From assembly GCA_014529385.2 (NCBI GenBank), contig CM043955.1, forward strand, positions 142,398,140 through 142,462,139: 64,000 nt of DNA, written 5' to 3'. Within the stretch, counting starts at the first letter, position 1. Every line of letters starts with the position of its first letter. The position numbers were made by a program, and so were the translations under genes. Origin of the DNA: Adiantum capillus-veneris (taxonomy: Eukaryota; Streptophyta; Polypodiopsida; Polypodiales; Pteridaceae). The notes beneath the pieces were generated by a model. That model saw only the letters and a list, made by a program, of their open reading frames with translations. It made no database searches and was not told the DNA's origin. Below, piece by piece: positions 10,701-22,700 of the stretch.

Positions 10701-13700
10701 ACAACATATATACAATGAGGCTAAATCAAGAGATGGGAGGAGGGAAGAGCCACATAGGTGGACGGTAGTGCCATCTGAGCACACCCTGGACAATGGTGTA
10801 GAAAGGCCCAGGGCGCCAGAGTCGAAGGAAAGCCTCGCGGCGCTCCCGCATGCAGTCAGAGCTGCCCTATATTCCCTCAAGTTGTCCTCTGAGAGTATGG
10901 ATCAGCTCTAGCCAAAAGTCACGGACAGTCTCTGCTGGTGGCACAGGGCGAGACTCAAAGATGCGGAAACAGCGGGCCCGCAAGATGAACCAAAGTGTCA
11001 GGCCACTGATGAGCTCCCAACACTCCTCTCTCTCACTGCACCACTCCTGTGGAGTAAGCTCTGTAGCAGGCTGGAGTGTAGGTCGCCCCCCCCTGCATCA
11101 CTATCGTCCTGCTGGTGGAAGATAGCTCAAACTGAAGTGCCGGGCCCGTGAGAGTGGACCAAGCCGCTGCCCCCCAAGTGTATTGTCGAGCCGTGGAGAG
11201 AGTAGGCATCAGCCGAAGAACTCGTAGCCACATCTGATGGGCCGAGGGACAGTCCCAAAGACAATGACGTTGACTCTCCACCAAATGGTCACAGGTTGCA
11301 CATGCGGCCGAGAGACCAATATGCACTAGCCAGCTCCCTACTGCTGTAGCTCTGTGTGCGACCAGCCACCACTCAAACAAGGTGACGCGCCTCGGCTGTC
11401 TGGAGTCCCACAACCTCTCCCAAAAGGCTGCCAAGAACTCGATTGTGAGACCCTCCTCCTGCCAATGACGTGCTGCAACTGGGCGGGCCTCTCTCTATGT
11501 TGCTAGTATATGACGTCCCAACCGAACAGTGTACTGAAAGAAAGGGACTCCTAGGTGGTCTGCATAAGAGAAGGGGTCCCTCCATAGCCACTCACCAGGA
11601 TCCCACTGTACTCGTGCTAGTGGACAACACTCCCAAGCCCATAGCCTCCAGTGTGCAGTCTCAAGAGCTGCTGGGTCAGGGTCTATGACGCAAGTCCTCC
11701 CACAGATGCCCACTACTCGGATCCTCTGAAAACAGCACTCTGCTACCTACCGGGCCTCTACTGCAACTCGCTGTAGTCGTCCTCCACCCTGAAGCTCGAA
11801 GAATAGGGCTGGGATAGTCTCTGAGCAGGCCCTGACTGAGATGAGAACCTCCAGTCGTGTGAAGGCTCCCATCCACTAGGGTGCTACTGGCTCGAGAGGC
11901 GTGAACCACTCAATTGGAACTGACTCTGAGATGTCCTAACACATGCTCTGCACCCCTCTCATGCCCTGTAACTGGAACCCCTACACCCTCTGACAAACCT
12001 GTGAACTCTAGCCAGTCACCTAGAGAGCGCGTTGGACCTGCTGCCATGGGACCCCAGGAAACATGAGGCCGACTACCAACCAAGTGGCCTCTCTGAGTGC
12101 TAACCATGGGGTTCCAGACGAGGGGTTGCCATAGGCGCTCCTCCGTGCACGTCGGCTCTATGCTCCAGGCCACGCCGTAAGAGCTCCCAAGATCGAAGCA
12201 AACTCACAACGAAGCGGTCCTCCGGTCTCCTGCTCAAACCAACTCTGCGCATCTCTGTAAAGATCCATCTGGTCGAAGGTTGCCAAGGGCCTCCTGACTG
12301 AGGCACCCTGGCACGAAGCCTCTGCAGCAAGAACTCCTTCCAGGGCTCCTCACCTGGAAGAAGTCCTCTAACTATGAACTTCCCAAGAAGGGCTCTGCTC
12401 TGCTGTGCTGGATCAATGATCCCAAGCCCTCCTTGAGAACAAGGAAGCGTGATGACCTGCCAAGCCACCTTGGCTCGGGCTATCTGAGTGTCACATCCTG
12501 ACCAAAGGAAGTTCCTGATCAGCCTCTCTACCTCGCTGATACAAGAACTCGAGAAGATCCAGCAGGAAGTGATGTACCACATAGTCGCCAACAACACCTG
12601 GTTGGCAACTACTACTCTGCTAGCCAGAGAAAGTCGTGCTGAGCTCCAATGTAACAACTTTCTCCTGATAGACAGGAGAAGGGGAGCAATCTGCTGCTCG
12701 GGAGACAAGTCCAAACCAACCTGACTACCCAAGTACCGAACTGCAGTCCCTGGGAGAATCCACTTGAAACCCTCTCCTGGCATCCAATCTGGCACAGGAG
12801 CACTACCAACCGAGAAAGCCACTGTCTTTCTCTGGTTGATCAGTGCGCCTGATGCACAACAGAAGGTCTCCAAAGCCTGCTCACATCTGTGAAGATTGGC
12901 CTCCTGGCCATCTAAGTACAAGGCTGAGTCATCGGCAAACTCAGCGTCCAGTAGCTCACTCATGCTGTCAGGCATCACTCCTGTGTGCAAAATGTACTGA
13001 AAAGCACTACAGAGATCTGGGCCAAGCAAGTCCCAGTACTCCAAGAAAAAGCTGGGAGTCAATCCATCCTCACCTGGACAGCTACCACGCGGGAGGACCC
13101 TAAGAGCCGTGCGCAGCTCCTCAAGCTGAAGTGGTATCTCTAGCCTCTGATGCATCTCCTCGGTCACAAGACATGGCATCTGTGCCCAAACCTACTCCCT
13201 GCATGCATCCTGCCGCTCTGACTGGGGCTCGGCAGAGACAATAACTCACGGTAGAAGTCAATAGCAATTGCACGCATATCCTCGGGCTCACAAGCAACTG
13301 ACCCATCGGGCCTCCTCAACTGACTGACCTTGGTATGCGAGTGTCGAGGTCCCACTGTCTCAAAGAAAGCAGAGCGAGCCGTGCGTAAAGCAACCTTCTC
13401 TGTCCAGAAGTTCTCATGAATGTATACATAGCATGGCAAAACACTCCGTATCAGCAAAGAAGTACACCACAATGTGCCTACATCCTGCTGAGTCCGAGGG
13501 TGTCACCGCAAACTTGGCCAATGGACACAAAGTCTACAGCATGTCTATAACTCCAAATTCTCCCATGTGGTGAGAGAACTCTAGGACCTATGTATGCAAC
13601 CATCCCAACACTGAGTCGAGGGTCCACTCTGTCTCGGCCCTGCCGCAGAGGGGGAAGGAGAAACCAACTGCCGAGTCCAAGGCCTCTGTCCCCCTAGCGG

Positions 13701-16700
13701 CAAGGAACAGAGCATGGACCCTGAAGCAGGCTGCCTCATGGTCTGCAGAGGGATCGCCGAGAAAACGAGTGAAGCCGTAGTCGAAGAAGTCCCAGCGACG
13801 CCGGATGTCAATGCTCATCAGACCACGAGGAATAGCTGCAAGGGAAGATGTCTGTATTTGCAAAGGGGGCCTTAAGAAAGGCTGATCCTCTCTCGCTAGG
13901 CGACTCGTGGCAAAGGCGCTGCCAAGAGATCTCCTAGCCGCCGGAGAAGGCCCTGCCCCCTGGGTCGACTGTGGAACTGGAGGGGGAGGGGGGGGAGAAG
14001 GAGCTGCGGGAAGCGGTGGAGAAGAGGGGCGGGAGGGGGCGACAGAGGTAGAGGGGCGAGGTGGAGAGGCGATGGGAGCAGAAGGCGGCGGGGAGGATGA
14101 GGAAGAGGGGGGGAACTCTGGGGTGGGAGAGGCTGTCGAGGTGAAGCTGGGGTGGGGGTTGGAGAAGGGACCTCCTCCTGCTCAAGAGGACCAAAGCGGT
14201 TCCCTGTGGGAACCCACTGCTGCTGAGTAGGCGCATGAGGACCACTCTGAGTGCCAGGCTGACCCTGTGGCCCCTCTTGTCGTCTACCACGAGCCTGCTG
14301 CCACCCCTCCTCCGCTGGAGCCCCAACCTCAGAGGGTGGCTCTGCATGTGTGCGATGCGGTGCTGTCTGTGGCTGCGGGCCAGCCTTGGTAGGCTGGGGC
14401 TGAGGCTGTGGTGCAGGTCGAGGCCTCCTCCGTGGACAGGCCTTCGCTAGATGGCCCATCTTTCGACAAATGAAGCACTGGTTCGGGAGGCCCGAGTACT
14501 CCACACTCTGTCTAAACCAACCCCCACTCCCCCGAGGCAAAAGGATAACCTTCGGGAGCGCGTGGTTGTCTCTGACCAAAACGTGAACTGAGGGAATGTC
14601 AGCCGCCTTGGCAGCTACTGATGCTACCGTACGAGATGTCTCCAGGACAGTCCCAATGGCTGAGCCGATCCTGGATAGAAGAGGTAAGTACTCCCTCCGT
14701 AAACCCGGAAAGCAGACCGAGATGGGGATGTCTGCCTCCTCTACTAGAACATCAGAAGCCGTATCAAAACCATGTCTGCACTGTCGAAAGTGGGCACGTG
14801 CTGCTCGGATGGTCAGTGGACTCATGGCTATGACCTTGGACGCCATTTCGAAGGTCTCAAACTCGATCTGATAGTAACTGTCACGATTGTGACTTGTTAC
14901 ACTCTTCTTGATTCATTACAGATGCAGATACGAAGTGTGACTAACCCAGGAGGACTCCTGTTCTCGAATGGTCACACCCCTTCGCCCAAAAGACATACCT
15001 CTTCGCCAAAAGCCACACTCCTTCGACAACTGGTCACACCCCTTCACCATACGGATGCGACTCTTCACCCAATGGTTGCAGCTCTTCGCCGAAAGGATGT
15101 GTCTTTTCGCCTAAAGTCATGTCTCTTCACAAAGAGACATGCCTCTTCACTGATGACTATTCAATTCCTGTAAAAGGAACCCTTGTATCACACTTTCACT
15201 CAATCAAACACAGAGTCTTCTAAGTCTTGTTCTAAGTTCAATTTCAGTTTCTTAAGTCTTACTCATGAGTTTAAGTACGTAATTAAGGATTAGCGACTAG
15301 AATCCTTTACAGTGGTATCAGAGCAAATTTTTCCCGGGACCCGAAGGTTGTGAGCCTCTCACCCTCACCGCTACTCTCCCCCTTCCCGGAGTTGTATGGA
15401 AGCAACAGAAAGATGGTCAGGACCCATGTTAGCATGAGGTAATTTTTTTTCTCAAACACATACACAAAGATAAGCAGAAGATGGCAGAAAGCGTGGGTGT
15501 TGCAGCATACCAGTTGCACTCCTGGAGTAAGTTTCTCCAGCAGTAGGTGCCTCTTCGCGTGGACCTTCCTTGCGCATCAGCCGCGAGCCCATGCATCCAG
15601 GCCACCCCTTCACCCGGCACTTCACTCACGGCAGCCCTGGCAGAGCTGGCTGTTTTTCGAAGAGGCAGCAGCATGCGAATTAAAAAGCCAGCAACGCAAC
15701 GTTTCACTTAAAAAGAACCAGCGCTGGAGTTTTTTTTAACCAAGGCCACTCTTTTACATTAAAAGATTTTGGCCGGCCGCCCAACTTACTTTTAAGTGGG
15801 CACCCTTGGGCACCCCTTTGTGGAAAAATTAAACAAAAAAAAATACCAAGAGGCCAGCGGCAGCCAGCGCAATGGCAAAACAGCGCCATTATGAGCAAAA
15901 TTCAGCGCACCCTCTTCTGCTAACTTCCAGCGTGTAACTAAGTCAGACTTTGTAAATAATTAATTTATTTACGAGAAAAGAATTATCTAATTAGTTGTGT
16001 GCACATCAGAATAGATTTAGCAGTTCTGGGGCCTCAGGTGCGCCCAAGTTTGGGCCAGTGCACCTCAGGGAGACCCTAGCAGAAAATACCCTGAAGCCCT
16101 AGCGATTGGGAAATCGGGTCTTCAATGAAGGGGTAGATAGTAGCCTCAGATTTCAGGCTCAGAAAATTATGCGCGCTAGTGCAAGCACAGGAATGAGATG
16201 GGGTCCTTAGAATAACAACCCTAAGGCCTGAATCATTTTACGGCCTTAGGATAAGTCAGTTAAGGTATTTTTAAATTGTCTATGCCGGACCAAATGACCG
16301 GACAAGTGCGAACAGGTAATGCCAGAGCAGTGTCGGTACGGCATTGCGCTGGGGAGCAGCTAACAATTTCATTAGTAGCATCTGTGTGCAGTTGTGAGTT
16401 AATTTGCACATTTCATTAATAGCCTACGGATTTTTAAAAGTGAAAGTTATTAAAGTAAGTGTGCCAAGTGGCACACTTACCAATGCAAACTAACTCTCTC
16501 TCACTCACTCTCACCCTCTCTCTTCCTAGCGCCCCCTCTCCCTGATGGCTATTTAGGAGGCCCTACTCCCCCATTTTCAGTGTTGGCAGTGCTCCTACCC
16601 CCCCTATTGTGAGTATGCCCTACGCATTGGAGCCCTCCATGGAAGCTTGAGAGCAGCCCCTTGTGACATATGTGGTGGCCTCGTGCTCCCATTGTCTAGA

Positions 16701-19700
16701 ACAAGGGCTCTCATAGCCATAGCCAGCTTTTGGTGAGGTTTCATCGCGAGAAGTTGCAGCAGGCACTCTCTTCGTAGAGTGTGGTGGCTGTAAATTCTCT
16801 GTTTTCAGCCCTTAATCACCTCCTTTAGGTTGAATTTCAGTAAAATACATATAGAATCTAGTTCTTCTCTACCTACACTACGCGTACACCAAGGGGGGAC
16901 CATCCCATCTTCTGGTCCCCTATGAAGTGTCAAGCTTTTCCTCTCTCTCTCCAATTCTCTTGAGTATTTGAAGTACAATTAAAAGTCAGTTTATGCTTCC
17001 GTATTTTTGTGACACAGCGCCACCAATTCTGGCCATCAACAGACGCGCACGCGGGCTTGTTCAGAGTCATGGACGACGATGCCTTCGACGTTCCTGTCAA
17101 TTTTCTCTCGTACATAGAGGAGGTACCCGAAGAAATATTGCCAGAAAATCCTCCTCCGGCTCCCGAAGTGATAATTATACCAGATACCCCCGAAGCAAAA
17201 CCCGTACCCGAACCGGAACCCGCATTCGAACCGGAAGTCATTCTCATTTCGGATTCCCCGTCTCCAGTTCCAGTTCCAGAGGAAAGACAGGTTCCCGACT
17301 TCATTCCGGCACCCGAGCCTGCTCCAATACCTGCATTACAGCCAACAGTGTTGCCCCAAAATTACCTGGTTTATGTCACTCATCGGCATGCCTCGCGCTC
17401 ACAGGGCTGGGTGGTGTGGCATATCATCGTTACATGCGAGCCTCTTCATTTGCCACACTACGAGCACATACTGAGCCGGTACCCCCACTTGGCCTATTCT
17501 CTGACGGAGTGTCGCGTGGATTCAGTAAACGACATCATTTCCCAGCAGCCTTTAGTTCGGGTTCACAGCGAGTTACAGCTTCCAGACTACACGCCTTTGA
17601 CGCTAGACGACACACCTCTTATCGACGAGGTGGAAGATATCGAGGATTCGGATCTTGGACCAGATTTCTTAGAGGAGTGGGACGCAGCATCAGCAGCAGC
17701 CTCACCCTTTAACGGCAACCACACCTCTCCAACTTCGCTGAGATATTCGCTCTGAGCCGCCAAAATGTCAGAGACAGGCAGTGCTGCACCAGACGATCCG
17801 ATAGCCATCCTCAGAGAACAGATGTCCGTCCTCTAGGAGGCCCTCTCCACCGGTCTTGCATCGATGACCGCACGTTTGGATGTTCTGCAGGCCTTTTCTT
17901 CTTCGAGAACGCAGCCAGCTACCCATTCAGTTTCTTCGGTAGCAGAGTCCGTTCCTGAGCAAGTCGACGCTCCGGAACCAGAGGTAGACAATCCTGAATT
18001 GAAATATCTTTTTAAGATAATAAACACAACACAAAAAAAGAAGATAGATGCAAAGTTGCCCGAGCCATACAACAGTCGCCGCGATAAGCCCGTGCTGGAC
18101 CATTGGCTTTTCAAAATGGAGGTTTACTTTTCAAATACTGATCTCATTGAAAGCAAGAAAGTTGCTTTGGCTAGCTCTCTACTAAAGGATATTGCATTCC
18201 TTTGTGGCGTCGCCGCATCAAAGATGGAAAAATCACCGCTACTTGGGACAAATTCCGGCGCGTTCTTTGCAAGGCTTTTGAGCCTGCAAATGCCGATTTC
18301 CACGCCCGGTCTTCTCTCCGCCGCCTGAGCCAAACTGGCTCCTTGGCCGCGTACATCTCAGAGTTTCAGAAATTAACTCTTGAGATAGAGACACTCAGTC
18401 CTTCCGACAAACTCCACAGTTTTGTTGACGGACTTGAGCCTTCCCTGCGAGATGATGTCCATAAATTTAACCCTGCCACATTGGATGCTGCAATCGCTTA
18501 TGTTGAGCGTCTTGGTGACAATCGGCGCCCACTCAGAAGTTTCCTTCCTAGTGATCGAGTTTCAGATTCTGCAAGCTCTTCACAACGTAATTACCAAGGA
18601 CAAGGTGGTCAGAATCAGTGTTCTTTCTCAGGAGCTCACTGTAACCGGCCTGTTCAATCCAAAAAGGGCGGTAGACTTTACTTTAAACCTTGATCTAGCT
18701 TTCACCCATTATTAGTCGTCTATTTTACCTGTACTTTCAAGACACAACAAAGGGGAGAGGGATACAGGCTGCTAGATTGCACCTGTATGAGTAGACGGAC
18801 ACCAGATTGGCCCCTAACTTAGGCGCCCCTTTCGGTATTTCTTTATTGTTCAAAAGAGGGAATAAACGCTGTGGTTCCCTACAAGCTGCCCTGCACAAAC
18901 TCGGCTGAATTTCCACTGTTCCAACCCGATTTCGGCAACATAACTATACTAGAACCCTTCACGGTCAGTATTCCCACGCATTAAATGACTTTCCCGACGC
19001 ATACGGGCACTTTGCAAAACCTGGCGAGAATCTGCAGCACGCTGAATTCTCTGTTTTCAGCCCTGAAAATGCGCCAGATCACCTGTACAGCGGTCCCCTT
19101 GCGTCCCCGAACCTCCTGGGGGTATTAGGGTCCGTTTAGGGCCAAAACCCTAAACCTGCAAAAATACACAGCAGGCTGTAATTTACTGTTTCGGGCTCCG
19201 TTTCACGTGCCGGTCGCATCCGTAGCAAGTCCTCGAGCTCCCGCACCTGTAGGGCTACTTGCCCTTCGAATCGGACGAGATTTCTGGCGTGAAACCTCTC
19301 CGAATTCACCTATACCTACAGGGGATTAGCCGCTAGCTAATCCAGTACCTGTGCAAGAGGCTCTTGCCTCGGCAATCGCGCATGAACCCACACAACTGTA
19401 CATTGGTCAAATGAAGAGCCCACTAGAGGGGCATAACATACTGCCAAAGGGGAGAGAGAGGGCAGTGCGTAGCGTGCAGGGCATCACTCCTGGCACCGCA
19501 CTGTGCATAAGAGGGAAAGCAAGCACTCCATAGCTCTTAACCTGTGACAAAAACTTGCAAAATGAGCCTCCCAGCTATAAATCACGTTTTTGCCTTCTCT
19601 ATAAGTAGTAAACTGGCCTCAGAGTGCCAAGTGTCACTCATTTGTGCATTTTCCCGCTTTAGACCCTCGGGTCTAAAAATATCTCACCTGCAGCCTCTAT

Positions 19701-22700
19701 TGACTTGGCCACACAGTAACAAAATGATCCCCATGTCAAACTGCACGTAATGACGCGAAGACATTTTCAGGTCCCAAAATAGCAGTTCCCTAAATTTTAG
19801 GAGATGCTGCCATTGTATCTTTCTAGGTCATCCGACCCTCTTTGTACACTGCAGCCACATCCAGAACTAAAATGTAGCCTCTGTAGCAAAGGATTCCACT
19901 TTGGCTAGTCAATGACCCCACTTGGCTAACCATAGTCCTTGTCCAACCTTAGTGCTCTCTTGCCCTCAGACCTGGACTCCCTCTGGACAGTTCCACACTA
20001 GCTATGCAATGCAGGGCAGTTAGATTTCCCGAGGGGTGTTTCCAAAAAGTGAAAGTAAATAGATAATAAGAAAGAAATCAACAAAAAGGATAGATAGTAG
20101 TCACACGCTGGTGACATACCCCCCTCTTGAAATCTCAAACGTCCTCGTTTGCATCTATGTCGTACATGCTTACTGTCAACACTGATGTATTCAACACCTG
20201 TCGACACATATACGACACATACATGCTCATTGTCAACCCTGGTGTATTCAACACCTCGTCGACACATGTATTGCCTGCGTGTGAACCCTGTCCCAATGAC
20301 ATAGTGGTAGCTGCGCACTTTGCCATTGCTTTGAGTCACTAACTTTCCAATGACAAAATGGTAGCTGCACATTTTGCCACTGTCTTATAGTACACGTTGG
20401 ATCCCGTAACACTTTCAAGCATACCCAAACCGACAGTTTAAGAATGCAGTTACACATGTACTGTTCAATAGAAGCAATCACTGTATCCTTGACAAACTGA
20501 CAAGAAATACTCACTTCTATAGCACTAACCAAACTTTTGGACATTCCATAAGAGCAATTGCCAAACTGACAATCTGTACAGCTCTAACATTCATGTAACA
20601 GGTATTTGATTTGAGCTCACTTTAAATACCATGTACATCATTTGTTTCAGAAGCCATTGTCACAATGACAATCCATGTAGCTTTGAAACTCAAGGGGTCA
20701 AGGTAGGTTGCAAATCGAAGGCTTCCAGGTAAAGTGATAACACAATTGGTGACTCTGCAAGTTCACCTTCTTCCATCCACTTAGCATCCATTGGTGGATA
20801 GTTTTTGAACTTTACCAAGTAACGCCTAGCAACCTTGCCTTTCACTTTCCTTTCTTTGTGTGCCAAAATCTGTTCAGGGACCAAGATCTCGTCAAGTTCC
20901 TCGACTTCCGGCTGATCTTCAGCTGGCATATCTTCTGGCACATCACCCACATAGGGTCTGAGAAGACTCACATGAAACGCATTGTGAATCTTCCAACTGT
21001 CAGGCAATTTCAGCCTATATGCAACATCACTGATTATGTCGCATACTTGAAAAGGCCCATAGTAACGCATGCTGAGCTTTGGAAACAGTCTTTCCTTGCC
21101 CTTCATCTTCTTTAACCTTGCCTTTTCAAAGCGTAAAAGCACCCAATCACCAAGTGAATATACCACTTCACGACGGTGACGATCAGCTGCTTTCTTTTGC
21201 TTTGCCTGAGTCTTTTCTAAGGCCACTTTGACCTTCTTGTACATTTCATCCATGTCCTGAACATACTTATCTGCTTCAAATATCTTGTCCTTTGTATGCA
21301 GTATGGGAGGAACTTTCTTGCCACCTTCAACTATCTCAAAGGGTGCCTTGCCAATTGATGAATGCACTGTATTATTGTATGCATACTCCACCAATGGCAA
21401 ATACTGCTCCCACTTTCCTTTATGCTCTGACACATAGCACTTCAGCAGATCTAGGACAGTAGAATTTGCCTCTTCTGACTGCCCATCTGTTTGAGGATGA
21501 AATGACGAAGAGAATTTGAGCGTGGTGCCCATATTCTCAAACAAGCCTCTCCAGAACAAACTTGTCATGCGTGGATCACGGTCGCTAACAATCGACTGTG
21601 GCATGCCATGATACTTGAAAATATTGCTCATAAACAAGCGTGCCATCTGATTTGGCTTTATCTTCTTCCTGACAGGAATAAAATGAGCCTGTTTGCTGAA
21701 TCTGCAAATAATGGTCCAAATACCATCGTTTCCTGTCTGCGTTCTCGGAAGATCAAAGATAAAATCCATAGCAATACTTTCCCATGGTTTATCTGGAATA
21801 GGTAGTGCTTGCAATAACCCTGGTGCCTTTTGCCTGTCAAACTTGACCTTTTGGCATATTAGGCATTCTCGCACAAAGGCATCCACATCCCTTCTCAATG
21901 TAGGCCAATAGAAGAATGTCTCAACCGCTTTAACTGTAGCATCAATACCACGATGCCCTGCATACGGTGGGACATGACTCTCTTCCATAACTTTGCGTCA
22001 CAATGGCTTTGTGACACACAATCTGCCATGCATCATCATGAACCCGTCTTTAAGAAGATAGTGTTCATGACGACGTCCATCCATTAGTTGCTCGAAGACC
22101 CTTGCAAAATCTTCATCATTTGCATACTGTTCTCTCATATCATCAAGTTCATGATGATAAGGAATCGACACAGCTGAAATTTGTGGCTTCTTTGACAAGG
22201 CATCAGCCACAACGTTCTTCTTGCCTTCCACATGCACAATCTGAAAATGGAACATGGACAAGATATTTGCCCATCACATATGCTTCTCAGATAACTTTGT
22301 CTGTGTCAAGAAGTATCGCAAGGTCTGATGGTCCGTTTGGACAACAAAGTCTGCACCTAGGAGGTAGTGTTTCCAACTTAAGAGCGCATGAATCACAGCC
22401 AGTAACTCTTTCTCATAGACCTGCATGGTCATCTCTGGCCCTTGCAAAATTCTGCTCTCATAGGCTACTACCCTGCCATCTTGCATTAGCACTGCACCAA
22501 TGCTACTACCGCAGGCATCACACTGGACCACAAATGACTTCCTAAGATCTGGCAACACAATGACTGGATCCGAAGTCATCTTTTCCAAAATTGATCTAAA
22601 ATCAGGGTATCACCAAATTCGAATTCCCATTGGTGATGAGTACAAGACAGCTTTTCGCACAAAGTATGGTCACTATGAATTTCTGGTATTACCATTCGGG

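Noticed and set aside
10333-10911. A 192-codon ORF starting with RT motifs
   Set aside because: It runs from G1 RT into the antisense 3' tail of the LINE through the oligo(T) run. It is a junction artefact.
14985-15170. Regular repeats that resemble a CRISPR array
   Set aside because: The units are degenerate over their full length, without constant repeats and variable spacers, and lie in a plant LTR present twice.
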